NCBI GenBank assembly: GCA_030141605.1
Contig: JAQGDQ010000586.1
Span: 91,501-135,130, forward strand
Source: Tubiluchus corallicola
Lineage: Eukaryota; Priapulida; Priapulimorpha; Priapulimorphida; Tubiluchidae
DNA: 43,630 nt
Direction of reading: 5' to 3'
This document shows, one piece after another, positions 11,401 through 19,939 of the stretch; position 1 is the first letter of the stretch; each line of letters begins with the position of its first letter. A program made the translations under genes and the position numbers. Below the pieces are notes generated by a model that was not told where the DNA came from, searched no databases, and worked only from the letters and a program-made list of their open reading frames with translations.

Positions 11401-12943
11401 TTAATGGAAATTAACCAATTAACCGATTAATGGTAATTTTCTGTAGCATTGTTCCCAGATTTTATTAGTGTTTATCCAGCTTTCCCATTTTTTTCTCGTA
11501 GATGTTAAAAATTGCTGAAAAGTTTTGGCTGAAATAGTTAAAGTAAACCACAAATATTGTTTCTTTAACTTTTTATACCATTTGTAGCATGCTTTTCACG
11601 GCAATATGGCATATCTTTACAGCTGACGACTGTGAAGCTTTATAAAGTCTCCAGACACAACAATTTTATTCTAAAATTCATCTAACATGCTCTGTCACTG
11701 TAACGGCTGCTTCGTAGAATCCAGTTAATCGTTGGTTCTTCAAACTTTTCACATTCTATGTTCAAAAATTTCCCTCTTATTTGAACATATTCCTCTAAAG
11801 TTTCGCTCGATATGTTTATAGTCGGCAAATTCTCTCCTGTCAGTTCAGATGTGTTAGTTTGTGACGAACTACACATGTTCGACCACTCACGCATGAGCAC
11901 AGCTATAAATTTGAATTTTTACCTTAAAACTTGCCCAATTTTTGGTACAACACACTTAATATCTTGCAATAGCACTGTACTTCAATTTTCGCTTTCACAA
12001 ACACGTGCAACACGCTCGTGGAATATTTCTGCTGTTGGAAATTATGTTAGTTTGTGATGTTATCAATATAATTAATGCTCGCCCGACATTATTCAAGTTT
12101 TTGATCTATTATTTAATCATCTGAAACGCTTTTACAGCATTAATTCTTTTATCCGACTTGAAAATGGAGGAATAATATATGAAAAATCATCCTCTTTTCT
12201 TTTAACAGCATTCCTTGACTCACGCACGCAATTCAATTCCGCAGTAGGTTAACTTGTCGCGTGTGTTGAATATTGTAGCAGTAAAGAGGACCTGTTAAAT
12301 TATGTTGATGAATGCTGGCATGAAGTTAAGGTGTGGTGTCATGTGATCAAGTGATTCAGAACCGAAGCATAGGCGTTGAGGCATCGAAGCTCGGCGCACG
12401 AGATATAAGCCTTGTGATGTGCCCAGCTCAGGGGATTGAGTCTGGGAGCCGAAGGAGAGCAGGCTAGATCAGGGGGCTTGGCATTACTATCTGTTACATT
12501 TATTGTGTTTGATGTTCAATAAACGTGTAGTTTTATAATCTGACTCTTCATAGTTTTGCCATCCCTAAAACACCAATAATCAGCGTCACACAACCAATAC
12601 AACGAATTTTTTTACTGTAGCCACTACGTACTATAGGTAAAGTCGTATCTCAAGCGAGGAATTTAGATCTCTCCTTTTGTTTCTTTAGTTATCGGAGAAA
12701 GCTAGCATGTCCGACATCACCGACTGCGTACTGGAATGCGAGGGAGGACGTAATCTCGACTGTTTGCCCCACACCTGTTGCGGGCCGCCGAAAGTCTCCA
12801 GCAAAGATAGCCCGGGCGGCGTCAGATTTCGATTAGGCAACGGCGGATCCGTTAGTTCTCTCACGCACGTCGTGTCCAGTTCGCCTGGCGGGCCGGATGA
12901 TTCCGGGGACAAAGTCAGCGCGGCGGATCCGACGATGGTATAG
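383..12943 (+). CDS. SLC30A1: ZnT1-like zinc exporter, 3' part (5 exons)
   Basis: Join of 383-524, 5356-5399, 7309-7391, 10586-10771 and 12689-12943. The phases (2, 1, 0, 0) match at every junction and give 235 residues plus TAG. The product is a cation diffusion facilitator that exports Zn2+ from the cytosol, usually at the plasma membrane as a dimer. Seen in order: TM5 with HVLGD (the HxxxD zinc-site motif), a short loop, TM6, the LKES..LILLQTVP segment, a ferredoxin-like cytoplasmic domain (VHEFHVWQLAG...IASAHI...TTIQPEF), and a Cys-rich tail (CVLEC...CLPHTCC). The Cys tail and the TM5/TM6 wording favour ZnT1 over ZnT10, from memory of the family. The first exon starts in mid-codon, so TM1-4 lie upstream of the window. 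No obvious poly(A) signal follows the stop closely; the nearest AATAAA I saw is at 14699. The neighbouring gene LIN9 is convergent, with its stop about 7 kb away. Confidence 0.88.
531..580. repeat. TA-rich microsatellite
   Basis: TATATA/TAATATA low complexity between the ZnT1 exon A donor (525) and the 3' end of a minus-strand LINE relic. Confidence 0.85.
575..1690 (-). mobile_element. Non-LTR retrotransposon (LINE) 3' fragment
   Basis: The minus frame 1663-1376 reads NVKFLGITVENKLTWDEQFE and RGHLTKKTKILIYKSLILP, the C-terminal (thumb) part of a CR1/L2/Jockey-type reverse transcriptase. Beyond a stop or frameshift at 1375, YRDYKTLIFLYKYINKLS and NSISKQAIHFWNLLPSEIK continue the typical C-terminus down to about 950. 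The 3' UTR ends near 575 with AATGACAAATAAAG, followed by TA repeats. Defective: no 5' part, frame broken. Confidence 0.8.
2089..2348. repeat. 130-bp tandem duplication
   Basis: Two copies about 130 bp apart share GCAAAAATGGCTAGCTTGAT and CCATAGTCTAACAGGCTTCT. Both include a self-complementary GGTACCCC/GGGGTACT core. Confidence 0.88.
2400..2690 (+). mobile_element. LINE 3' UTR relic
   Basis: AT-rich sequence ending TTTTTATGGCAAATAAAGAT then a TTATTA/TATA tail, the same 3' end style as the other LINE relics here. The phrase TTGCCTTTAGCAGT also occurs at 3315 in a second plus-strand relic. Confidence 0.55.
2895..3335 (+). mobile_element. LINE 3' fragment
   Basis: The plus strand decodes to NSRTSNLKKWA..., then SVIKQAILLWNSLPLQVKQI and QSLSAFKTKLKSLILTRYE, the usual C-terminal tail of CR1/L2-like reverse transcriptases, followed by a 3' UTR. 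The 74-bp minisatellite starts about where the element should end. Confidence 0.7.
3346..3777. repeat. 74-bp minisatellite (6 units)
   Basis: Units begin CTGTGCTGGGCTGTGAAGCA at 3347, 3421, 3495, 3569, 3643 and 3717; the last unit is diverged. Minus-strand open frames across it are by-products of the repeat. Confidence 0.95.
4063..4135. repeat. (GT)n microsatellite
   Basis: About 35 GT dinucleotides with interruptions near the end. Confidence 0.97.
4332..4380. repeat. (CA)n microsatellite
   Basis: CA repeats with CACGCACG interruptions, next to the 3' end of the minus-strand LINE relic at 4380. Confidence 0.9.
4380..4720 (-). mobile_element. LINE 3' fragment
   Basis: The minus strand carries IYEAHKEYVTLLFIFKYMNN followed by ISKPFQNSRITFF, resembling the ..YRDYKTLIFLYKYIN.. 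stretch of the relic at 575-1690. The 3' end reads TTTTAATGGCAAATAAAGCT, then the CA microsatellite. Frame broken. Confidence 0.65.
5131..5252. repeat. (GA)n microsatellite
   Basis: About 120 bp of GAGA with a few interruptions, ending 103 bp upstream of the ZnT1 micro-exon. Confidence 0.97.
5356..5399 (+). CDS. SLC30A1: ZnT1 exon B: 44-nt micro-exon, TM6
   Basis: Acceptor TCTTTTTCTTTGCAG ends at 5355 and donor GTAAGT starts at 5400. The 44 bases complete the Ser codon (AG+T), add ILMVGIILSTTLPL, and leave a C that joins TA of the next exon as Leu. The joined text DPAM-S-ILMV...TLPL-L-KES matches the family's TM6, where human ZnT1 reads DPTLCVVMV..TTYPLLKES from memory. It is too small for ORF-based calling and was found by phase and homology. 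Confidence 0.9.
5625..5830 (+). repeat. Dispersed repeat, copy 1
   Basis: Shares order and wording with 11440-11640 (GATAATTTTCTGTAGCATT, then TTTATCCAG, CTAGATGT..AAAA..CTGAAAA, GCAATGCGGCGTATCTT versus GCAATATGGCATATCTT). An old interspersed repeat of unknown class. Confidence 0.7.
5846..6165. repeat. 39/51-bp minisatellite (7 units)
   Basis: Units share AATCAAACCACATTTGAATT plus TACCTGGATCTGCAGGCCC. Some carry a 12-bp extra AATCAAACGAAA, so 39-bp and 51-bp units are mixed in a near-regular order. Confidence 0.93.
6566..7084. mobile_element. TIR MITE with TA target duplication
   Basis: Inverted ends of about 77 bp start CTAGCAAAGGCC and run through ATAATCAAAAATACGCAAAC to CCTACCTAGT; the right arm is the reverse complement. 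TA flanks both ends (6564-6565, 7085-7086). No transposase. A related fragment lies at 33778-34210 in the opposite orientation. Confidence 0.85.
7309..7391 (+). CDS. SLC30A1: ZnT1 exon C: LLKES/LILLQTVP segment
   Basis: Acceptor TTATTTCTTGCAG ends at 7308 and donor GTAAGT starts at 7392. The 83 bases complete Leu and encode KESGLILLQTVPEHLEVETM followed by EKKLLAK, ending in phase 0. This is the linker from TM6 into the cytoplasmic domain. A 27-bp tandem array begins immediately after the donor hexamer. Confidence 0.92.
7398..7537 (+). repeat. 27-bp array directly after a ZnT1 donor (~5 units)
   Basis: Unit ACCTGTTTTGCTCACTTATT plus AATTGTT, repeated five times with single-base differences. 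It begins at the base after GTAAGT of exon C. Confidence 0.93.
8459..8488. repeat. (TA)n microsatellite
   Basis: TATATATA run inside the intron between ZnT1 exons C and D. Confidence 0.85.
8660..9310. repeat. Diverged ~326-bp tandem duplication
   Basis: 8660-8985 and 8986-9310 share GAAACTGGT(G/A)CTGCAA, TTTAAACATAACTTCAATGT, AAGTCCGTAGCAA, GTGTTTTGTAGA and ACAATGGCTGAC in the same order, with many substitutions. An old duplication with no open frame. Confidence 0.8.
9563..9931. mobile_element. Possible MITE with ATTCGAA-type ends
   Basis: The left end GTCGAATTCGAACGATTTTT and the right end TAATTCGATTCGAATTCTCC are roughly inverted copies around an AT-rich core. No clear target duplication seen. 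A similar GTTCGAATCGAAAACTCGAA patch is at 17900. Confidence 0.4.
10013..10515. mobile_element. hAT-like MITE, copy 1
   Basis: Ends C(G/A)GGGATGAGAA...TTCTCATCCCTG. Flanked by 8-bp direct repeats CTTAGAAT (10005-10012) and CTTACAAT (10516-10523), one mismatch. The interior matches 23700-24159 closely (GCGGATACGCGGAATTCCGA, TTTACGGACCCAGTACATTA). No transposase. Confidence 0.85.
10586..10771 (+). CDS. SLC30A1: ZnT1 exon D: cytoplasmic zinc-domain core
   Basis: Acceptor TTTGTTTTTCGTAG ends at 10585 and donor GTAAGT starts at 10772, with phase 0 on both sides, giving 62 codons. It encodes ISGVLAVHEFHVWQLAGNR, then IIASAHIRC, KIAEQVKDFFHNEGIHST and TIQPEFVEP. This is the conserved ferredoxin-like fold of CDF proteins. 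The exon is locally GC-richer than its introns. A hAT-like MITE ends only 70 bp upstream of the acceptor. Confidence 0.94.
10772..11430. other. Intron sequence, no gene seen
   Basis: Start of the last ZnT1 intron. I see a short CA run at 11036-11052 and nothing else that I can name. Confidence 0.5.
11440..11640 (+). repeat. Dispersed repeat, copy 2
   Basis: Diverged copy of 5625-5830. Just downstream, 11840-11880 (GATGTGTTAGTTTGTGACGA) also resembles 20600-20640, so more old interspersed sequence is present. Confidence 0.65.
12260..12590 (+). mobile_element. Possible solo LTR with poly(A) signal
   Basis: About 330 bp, distinct in composition from its surroundings, with the order of LTR signals: a TATAAG box (12404), then AATAAA (12518-12523) about 114 bp later, then a T-rich stretch. 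TG-like starts occur near 12264/12291 and a CA end near 12590. Exact ends and target duplication could not be fixed. It sits in the sense orientation in the last ZnT1 intron, about 165 bp before the last acceptor. Confidence 0.45.
12689..12943 (+). CDS. SLC30A1: ZnT1 exon E: Cys-rich C-terminal tail and stop
   Basis: Acceptor TTTGTTTCTTTAG ends at 12688. The frame continues in phase 0 as LSEKASMSDITDCVLECEGG, then NLDCLPHTCCGPPKV and a Ser/Gly/Asp-rich low-complexity tail to TAG at 12941-12943 (84 residues). The paired cysteines fall where human ZnT1 has its CELAC...CC cluster. The rest of the tail is not conserved enough to check by eye. Confidence 0.82.
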   Translation, partial: LSEKASMSDITDCVLECEGGRNLDCLPHTCCGPPKVSSKDSPGGVRFRLGNGGSVSSLTHVVSSSPGGPDDSGDKVSAADPTMV

Positions 12944-13725
12944 CGTTAAAACTTGTGATATGTGTAACGTTTAGCTTTGTCGTTGCTGTTGCCGTTTGTG
13001 GACGCGTAGATGTACTTGCCAGGCTTGTTGTTGCTAAAGTGCTATGTGCCAGTCTAAATCATGACAGGAAAGCAAGTCGTGCACTAGCGTAGCCTGTAGA
13101 GTAGCGACATAGTCAAAATCCACTACCTATTGTTATGAGGTTGTGTGGCGGCCATCTTGAATTCTTGATTGGCATCACACACGTGGTGTTGTAACTGGCA
13201 AATTGAAGGGGCCGTTGTCATGAGGCTCTTTTTTATCAGTAACTGATGAGCTTCTGGCTTTCCTCTTGCAAAATTCTGGTATTGTTAAGCATAGAAACTG
13301 AGCATCGCCCCACTTATGTACAACGTTCTTTGGAAGTTTCTTAAGTTTTGTATAGCCTCCGCTGTTTTTTGTAATGATGTTGTTTGATCTCCCCAAAACG
13401 CACATTCAATTAGCAGCTTACCATAAACTTGTTTTTAATTTTTTGCATTGCTTTAAACGGTTTGATTAATTTTGGAAAATTTTTTGTGGTTTTTTTTTTT
13501 TGCTTTTTTCTTTTCCAATTACTCAGTGATTTTTGTTTTGTTTCTGTGTTTCGTAAGAATTGTGTTCACGTTCTTATCAGTGAGTTTTATTACTCGTCAT
13601 CCCCTCCTCCCACGTCCAGAGAAATTCCGCTAAATTTGCGCGGGTCCTGCCTCCCAAAAGTTTCCTTTTAGTCAGATTTTGCCATGAGGTGAAATTGAAA
13701 TGACTCGTGTCAAAAACGAGAACCC
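12944..13725. other. ZnT1 3' UTR / downstream sequence
   Basis: No homology or clear poly(A) hexamer recognised. A T-rich stretch lies at 13480-13520. Confidence 0.4.
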
Positions 13726-13733
13726 GTTTAAAT

Positions 13734-14233
13734 CAGGGGTGTGCAAATTGCGGCCCTCGGGCCACTTGCGACACACCGAGAGAATTTGTGCGGCCCGCGA
13801 AGAGATTTGTCAACCTAATGAAAGTGCGGCCCAGGCGATTAATTGAGTGTATCCAGCTGAAATCCGTGCCACGATCCCAAAGATAGTGCGGGTAGTTTTT
13901 TCTGCTAGATCGGATGCCATTAACCCTTACAAGATGGTTGTAGCTTAATGTCACTGTACTACACAGACTGTGTGATACATATTACTAATATGCATTGTAT
14001 TGAAATTACCACTATCTGTCCTGAAAGTAGAAATATATGGTTTGTAATATAAATTTTAATAACTTCTAAAATAGTTTCTTGAGTGTAGTAGTAATGATGT
14101 ACGCAGGTCGAATGCAAAAAAATCGTTATTAGGCCTTTCTGTACTTGGCTCCTTGATCAAACTGCCTGTGGCCCGCAGGAATTGCGGAAAAGTTTAATGT
14201 GGCCCGGCTAGTCAGGTAATTTGCGCACCCCTG
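13734..14233. mobile_element. hAT-like non-autonomous element
   Basis: Terminal inverted ends CAGGGGTGTGCAAATT...AATTTGCGCACCCCTG. Perfect 8-bp target duplication GTTTAAAT at 13726-13733 and 14234-14241. Subterminal GCGGCCC...GGGCC motifs (TGCGGCCCTCGGGCC, TGTGGCCCG) resemble Charlie-type hAT elements. No transposase frame. Confidence 0.92.
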
Positions 14234-14297
14234 GTTTAAATAGTGACATGTCTTGAGCTGAAACCAAATCAAAAACAAGAGGCCGCATGTTCGGTGG

Positions 14298-14432
14298 GGC
14301 CGCACACCCCATCCATACCGCACGCTCGGTGAACGTTGATTTCCGCCGCACACCCCATCCATACCGCACGCTCGGTGAACGTTGATTTCCGCCGCACACC
14401 CCATCCATACCGCACGCTCAGTGAACGTTTTA
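14298..14432. repeat. 46-bp tandem repeat (3 units)
   Basis: Three copies of CCGCACACCCCATCCATACC followed by GCACGCTCGGTGAACGTT, the third truncated. Confidence 0.92.
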
Positions 14433-14774
14433 CAGAAATCAGTTGTCAGTATCTCAGTTGAAAACGCCTCGGCTAGTCCTTATTTCTGTTATCTAAAAAT
14501 CTTAATTTTATTACAGTTTTACTTAATTGTGGTGGTAAAAATGGTAGTTGGAAATTTTCACTTCATAAGTTCTCTTTTCGCCTATAGGTGGCGCCATCGT
14601 GTTTTGCAATTTACGGACACCCGCACACACATATAGCTGGGTGAAGAATGCTTAAGGTGTGTGTTCATGTCCAAAGTTGAGCAGTGTTGGGTCTAACTAA
14701 TAAACGGATGGGTAACTAAAACGAAAATTAGTACCACCCATACCATTGATTATTTACCTTGTTGTGGAAAGACA

Positions 14775-14803
14775 TATATACATATATATATATATATATA
14801 TAT
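14775..14803. repeat. (TA)n microsatellite
   Basis: ATATATATAT run after a short ACATATATACAT segment. Confidence 0.85.
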
Positions 14804-14971
14804 TTATGACTGTATTTTGAATAACGTACAGCCACCTCCTCCTATGTTAGACAAGTGATGACTCTTAAATTTAAATTCCTTTAAATTTGGATGCATTCCA
14901 CTGTACACCTTGCCAAACATAAATGGTACGATGGTTTTTAAGTTCGGAGAGTTTTTCCTGGGTTTGGTTGT

Positions 14972-16076
14972 ACTGAAAGTCCTCGCTTAACGATGCCTCC
15001 GTTAACAATGTTTCCATAAATGACCCATTTTGCTAGAACGTGTTAGCGCCTCGCTTAACGATGCCTCCGTTAACAACGTTTCCATAAATGACCCATTTTG
15101 CTAGAACGTGTTAGCGCCTCGCTTAACGATGCCTCCGTTAACAACGTTTCCATAAATGACCCATTTTGCTAGAACGTGTTAGCGCCTCGCTTAACGATGC
15201 CGCCTTTAACAATGTTTCCATAAATGACCCATTTTGCTAGAACGTGTTAGCGCCTCGCTTAACGATGCCTCCTTTAACAACGTTTCCATAAATGACCCAT
15301 TTTGCTAGAACGTGTTAGCGCCTCGCTTAACGACGCCTCCTTTAACAATGTTTCCATAAATGACCCATTTTGCTAGAACGTGTTAGCGCCTCGCTTAACG
15401 ATGCCTCCTTTAACAACGTTTCCATAAATGACCCATTTTGCTAAAACGTGTTAGCACCTCGCTTAACGACGCCTCCTTTAACAATGTTTCCATAAATGAC
15501 CCATTTTGCTAAAACGTGTTAGCGCCTCGCTTAACGACGCCTCCTTTAACAATGTTTCCATAAATGACCCATTTTGCTAGAACGTGTTAGCGCCTCGCTT
15601 AACGATGCCTCCTTTAACAATGTTTCCATAAATGACCCATTTTGCTAGAATGCGTTAGCGCCTCGCTTAACGAAGCATCGTTCAACAACGTTTCCATAAA
15701 TGACCCATTTTGCTAGAACGTGTTAGCGCCTCGCTTAACGATGCCTCCTTTAACAATGTTTCCATAAATGACCCATTTTGCTAGAACGTGTTAGCGCCTC
15801 GCTTAACGACGCCTCCTTTAACAACGTTTCCATTAATGACCCATTTTGCTAGAACGTGTTAGCGCCTCTCTTAACGACGCCTCCTTTAACAATGTTTCCA
15901 TAAATGACCCATTTTGCTAGAACGTGTTAGCGCCTCGCTTAACGACGCCTCCTTTAACAATGTTTCCATAAATGACCCATTTTGCTAGAACACATTATCG
16001 CCTCGCATAACGATGCATCGTTCAACAACGTTTCCATTTTGCCGGAACGCGTTAGCATCGTTAAGCATGGACTTAT
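14972..16076. repeat. 68-bp satellite array bounded by inverted ends (~15-16 units)
   Basis: Units of 68 bp start CCTCGCTTAACGATGCCTCC (14981, 15049, ...) and include CATAAATGACCCATTTTGCT and AGAACGTGTTAGCG. The outer edges are inverted: AAGTCCTCGCTTAACGATGC on the left and GCATCGTTAAGCATGGACTT on the right. The unit itself looks like the end of a pogo/Tigger-style MITE. Edge units are more diverged than inner ones. Confidence 0.93.
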
Positions 16077-16085
16077 GACACATTG

Positions 16086-16500
16086 CAAAAGTAAGCATAA
16101 ATTAGGCGTGTATTCCAAGTCTGTAGGTGTGTAATCTTACTGTAATTTATAACAGTATTTATACAATACCGTAGTATTGTTTTTTTTATGTATTTTATAA
16201 CTTCTGTATTATACTGTATTTGTTTCAATCATATTGCACCTTAGTGTTAGACTAAAATATGCTATAATTGTGATAAAATCGATACTTTGCTTAACCTCAG
16301 TATTGTATTTAATTTTGTCATCGAAGACGATTAATACCATACAGTAGTTTCGACTTCCGTACAATCCGTTCAACTTGGTTTTCTCGGTGAGACCAAACTG
16401 AACGTCGCTGTACCGGTAGTTTCATCAAACGAGCGTAATTACTGACCGTCGGTCAGCACTCTGCTTTTGTAGTATATTTTGTTAATAAACACATTACTGT
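16086..16500. other. Intergenic AT-rich sequence
   Basis: Nothing recognised between the 68-bp array and the GC-rich patch at 16520-16625. Confidence 0.4.
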
Positions 16501-16523
16501 TTTTGTTTATAAGACTTGCTTTC

Positions 16524-17326
16524 ATGATTTCGCTGTCCGGTTTTGGTGGTGGGCGGGGAGAGTTTTCGTGGGCGTGTGTGCGCCATCGTTTCTGTGTAGA
16601 GATCATCGATCGTTTGCTGTTCCAGGTAAGTCACGGACCGTACTGATATGCGTTAATTACGATCAAACCTCCTTATACCGCCTGCTTTGGGACTGAAAAA
16701 AATGAAGGGAGATAGGCATCATAACGAGGTGCATTAATGCACACGTGCCTATGCAAATATAGACGCTTTATTTTTCTAAAAACATGGGTGCTAAGCAAGG
16801 TTGGCATTAAAAAATGAGGCGTTAAAACGAGGTTTGACCGTGTGTATGTCCATTTTAGCATGTGTATCTATTTCACCATCAGTAGCATTATCTCATCCTA
16901 TCAGTAGCATTTCTGATGTCTGTGAATTTCTGTTTTAATAAACGAAATGTATGTTTGCGTTTCGCTCAAAGGATAGAATGCCTGCGAAAAGTTGTTTTCG
17001 GATAATAAAACAGGTTTATTTTTCGATTGTTATATGCAAAAATATTCTAGTTATGAAATAAGTATTGATTCAGTGAGATTCGTTTTACATTTTTAGAAGT
17101 TCAGTGCATTTCCAGGTATCTATAGATTGTGTATTCATGACCAAAATGTCTCTTCGATCAATTTGTTTCTGATAAATGTAATTAGCGTATCTAAATTTAT
17201 TTACAAAACTGTTCCGTGTGTTGGTATAACGTGTCTCACTTTCACTTGCAGCATAACGGATATCGACTTTTTGGGAGGCAGAGGGTGGACAGCAGCACGC
17301 TATTCATCGTCACTGAGTGGATGTAA
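16524..17326 (+). CDS. Doubtful two-exon mini-gene (58 aa)
   Basis: ATG at 16524 opens 34 codons (MISLSGFGGGRGEFSWACVR...IIDRLLFQ) to a good donor, CCAG/GTAAGT at 16626. A good acceptor TTTCACTTGCAG at 17251 then continues in the same phase for 24 codons (HNGYRLFGRQRVDSSTLFIV TEWM) to TAA at 17324-17326. I recognise no family. A GGGCGGGG box falls inside the first exon, so the patch could instead be a promoter or untranslated exon. A relic MITE sits in the intron. The matched splice signals are the only support. Confidence 0.2.
16662..16852. mobile_element. Small pogo/Tigger-like MITE relic
   Basis: Ends GATCAAACCTCCTTATACCG and AAACGAGGTTTGACCG are imperfect inverted repeats. The interior CCCAAAG/GGCATCATAACGAGGTGCAT is shared, inverted, with 23510-23690. 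Confidence 0.65.
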
Positions 17327-17446
17327 TAGTTGTGATATTTTGGGAGATAGAAGCTCACCAATGCTCCACATTCGTAATCAGTAATGGCCAGTAGTAACTG
17401 TGAGGTAGTTGTAGATCCTCAAATGATACAGCATTTATAATCATTG

Positions 17447-17540
17447 ATTGGTTGGGACGGTTGCACGTGATTGGCTAGGATACTTGTCTGGTTGCTCGTG
17501 ATTGGCTAGGATAGTTGTGTGTTTGCGTGTTATTGGCTAA
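17447..17540. promoter_or_regulatory. Regularly spaced CCAAT-box (ATTGG) cluster
   Basis: ATTGGCTA occurs at 17470, 17501 and 17532, exactly 31 bp apart, with ATTGG also at 17447 and a CACGTG E-box at 17465. It arises from a 31-bp tandem unit. NF-Y sites at about three helical turns are typical of some animal promoters, but no gene start is evident here. Confidence 0.3.
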
Positions 17541-18084
17541 TGCGTTCCAGCAAAACGAAGCCAAGACTTCCATAGGAAGTAAAGTAGTTTATGAATTTCT
17601 TTCTACTTGCCTGAAGCCACCTGCATATCTTGCTTACCTAGCTAGCAGTTTCTCTTTCATTAACATTTAAGTGTAAGCAGCGATTAAACAATAAACACTT
17701 TTGTTTAGAAACATTTTCCAATCATCTCGTAAAGAATTGCAGTTGTTCTGCAGTAAATGCTAATGTTTGTCTAAAAATTGTGCACAGAAATCACAGCTAA
17801 ATTATGCTGTTTCAAACCTTTTAATGGCAAAGTATTTGAAGCGTTGAATTATTCGAATCTATAATTTTTGGTTTGAATTGAATTCAAATTAAAAAAAGCT
17901 CGTTCGAATCGAAAACTCGAACGTTCGATGCTCACCCTTAATAATAAGCAGATAGTTCACCCTTAATAATAAGCAGATAATTGAGTATAGAACTGTAGCG
18001 CTGTTACATTTGGATATGTAGAAGAGCGGAGTTCTGCTGTTTAGTAAACTAGGTTGTTTTCCAAGTGTCAAGCTTGGCTTTTTG

Positions 18085-18268
18085 CAATGCGAAAAACGGT
18101 CAAAAAAGCGCGTTTTTTGGAGGTTTTTTGCCCCCCTCCATTCCTCCCAGTGGACCCGATTTGAAAAATAAACCCCCAGGTGCGAACCTATGGGTGAAGA
18201 CCTTTCGTTTGACCATGTAGATCGTCGAAAATGGTGCCGTCGTCGGAGGTGTAGCCTCGTTGGTTACA
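18085..18268. repeat. Dispersed repeat shared with 34335-34508
   Basis: Both copies share TTTTTTGGAGGTTTTTTGCC-like text, AAAATAAACCCCC, GACCTTTCGTTTGA and GGTGCC(G/C)TCGTCG in order. Class unknown. Confidence 0.75.
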
Positions 18269-18269
18269 T

Positions 18270-19010
18270 ATGCATATACCACCGGAATTAATATATACGA
18301 TTGTCTAATGGGAAAATGTAGTCTATATATACAGGGTAATCTTGGCCAGTTTGAATAAAATTTGTTTTAATTAACATGGACCGTTTGTTACGATTTGACG
18401 CAAACGTGTAAATCTGTGCAAGCTTTTGAATGTTAAATTTTATTTTTAGTACTTTTGTGTGTATATTACTTGTACAGTACGATCGTGATTTATAAACACA
18501 ATGCCACTGTGTGCTATAATCATGTGGTTTTTGAGTTTTTCTCGAGTTCAGGGCTTGTGTGTAGGCTAAAGTGGCCAAAATGGCACGAGTTTCTGTTCTT
18601 TGCCTCGCAATGGAGACTAAAATTCTCCGTTACGCAAGTACAATTCTGAAATGAAAACTTTACATAAAATTAATCCAACACATCTGTACCACAACCATAT
18701 GAGTACAGACTAGTTTAGCTTTCATGCGAGAATTATGAATACGAAGACAATGTACAGCATCCTATATCGTACAAAAAAATTAACCGTTTATTTCATAACA
18801 TCCTTCATTATGTACATAATAATAACCAATACTTTTTGCCATATTATTTCATCGTAAACAATTTATATTAGAAACTATTTGTATTTATACATGTTATGAA
18901 TATTGCACAAATCGATCGTACGCAACCCTGCGTACAAACTAACACTGATGAAAAAACTTAATCACATTCGAAGCGCAACTAAAACCAGAACTAAAACTTG
19001 GAAACAATCA
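18270..19010. other. Intergenic sequence
   Basis: AT-rich, nothing recognised. Confidence 0.4.
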
Positions 19011-19021
19011 AATAAAAGAAG

Positions 19022-19455
19022 CGATAACAAACAATAATAAATGCTAAAGACAACAGTAATCATGCTCACGCTTTTGGGAAAAACCTAGCAAGTCCATTTT
19101 TGGACAATTATTGGTATCAGGCATTCTTAGTAACATGCTGCATTTTATAATACAATAATAAACGCTAAAGTCACCAGTAATTGTGTTCCCGCTTTCGGGA
19201 AAAACCTAGCAAGTCCATTTTTGGACAAAATTGAGTTATTGGTATCAGGCATTCTTAGTAACATGCTGCATTTTATAATACAATAATAAACGCTAAAATC
19301 ACCAGTAATCGTGCTCCCACTGTCTGGAAAAAGGGCATTCTTAGTAACATGCTACATTTTATCATACAATAATAAACGCTAAAGTCACCAGTAATCGTGC
19401 TCCCGTTTTCAGGAAAAAGGGCATTCTTAGTAACATGCTACATTTTATCATTAAA
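19022..19455. repeat. Tandem repeat, ~90-130 bp units (4)
   Basis: Four units begin CAATAATAAACGCTAAAGTC-like text. The first two keep GGAAAAACCTAGCAAGTCCA and a TTGGTATCAGGC segment that the last two have lost. Confidence 0.85.
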
Positions 19456-19564
19456 TGATTTATAATAACAATAATTTCGTTTAGGACGTACACATAGTCC
19501 AAGGATAACACCTCCAGTAACGTACTTATTTCCAAGGTGATTCCGGTTATTATTACCTGCACAT

Positions 19565-19715
19565 TACTTCAATAAACCAGCGAGCTTGATTGAAAAATCA
19601 GCAGTACCATTTTTCAAGTCTTTAGTATGACTCGGTCTAGAGTTGAACCCACGACCTTACGGGCGATAAACGAGAAAACTTTATTTGATCATTCAAAGCC
19701 ATTTCAGACAAACTA
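19565..19715 (-). mobile_element. Possible tRNA-derived SINE fragment
   Basis: On the minus strand a Pol III B-box-like GGTTCAACTC (19649-19640) sits in GTCGTGGGTTCAACTCTAGA, followed by GACTTGAAAAATGGTACTGC, a SINE-core style stretch. No convincing A box. It lies in the LIN9 3' flank. Confidence 0.4.
19680..19685 (-). terminator. Possible LIN9 poly(A) signal
   Basis: AATAAA on the minus strand, about 255 nt downstream of the LIN9 stop. It may belong to the SINE-like fragment. Confidence 0.3.
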
Positions 19716-19939
19716 AAAAAACCTAGTAAAACCTTTTTAGGCAAACAAAAAACTTTTTAAAACTAGCTGGAGCAGACTTAACTAGGTTTTTCCAAGAAAC
19801 GTGAGAAATGCGACTAAAACGAGGCATTTTCTAACCATCTTTTCAATAAGATCCACCACAGTTATCAGAAGGTCTTGAAAACGACTACCAGAGAATGGTG
19901 CAATTTTCTCCAATCTACGTTGCCGTTATCACCCGTTCG

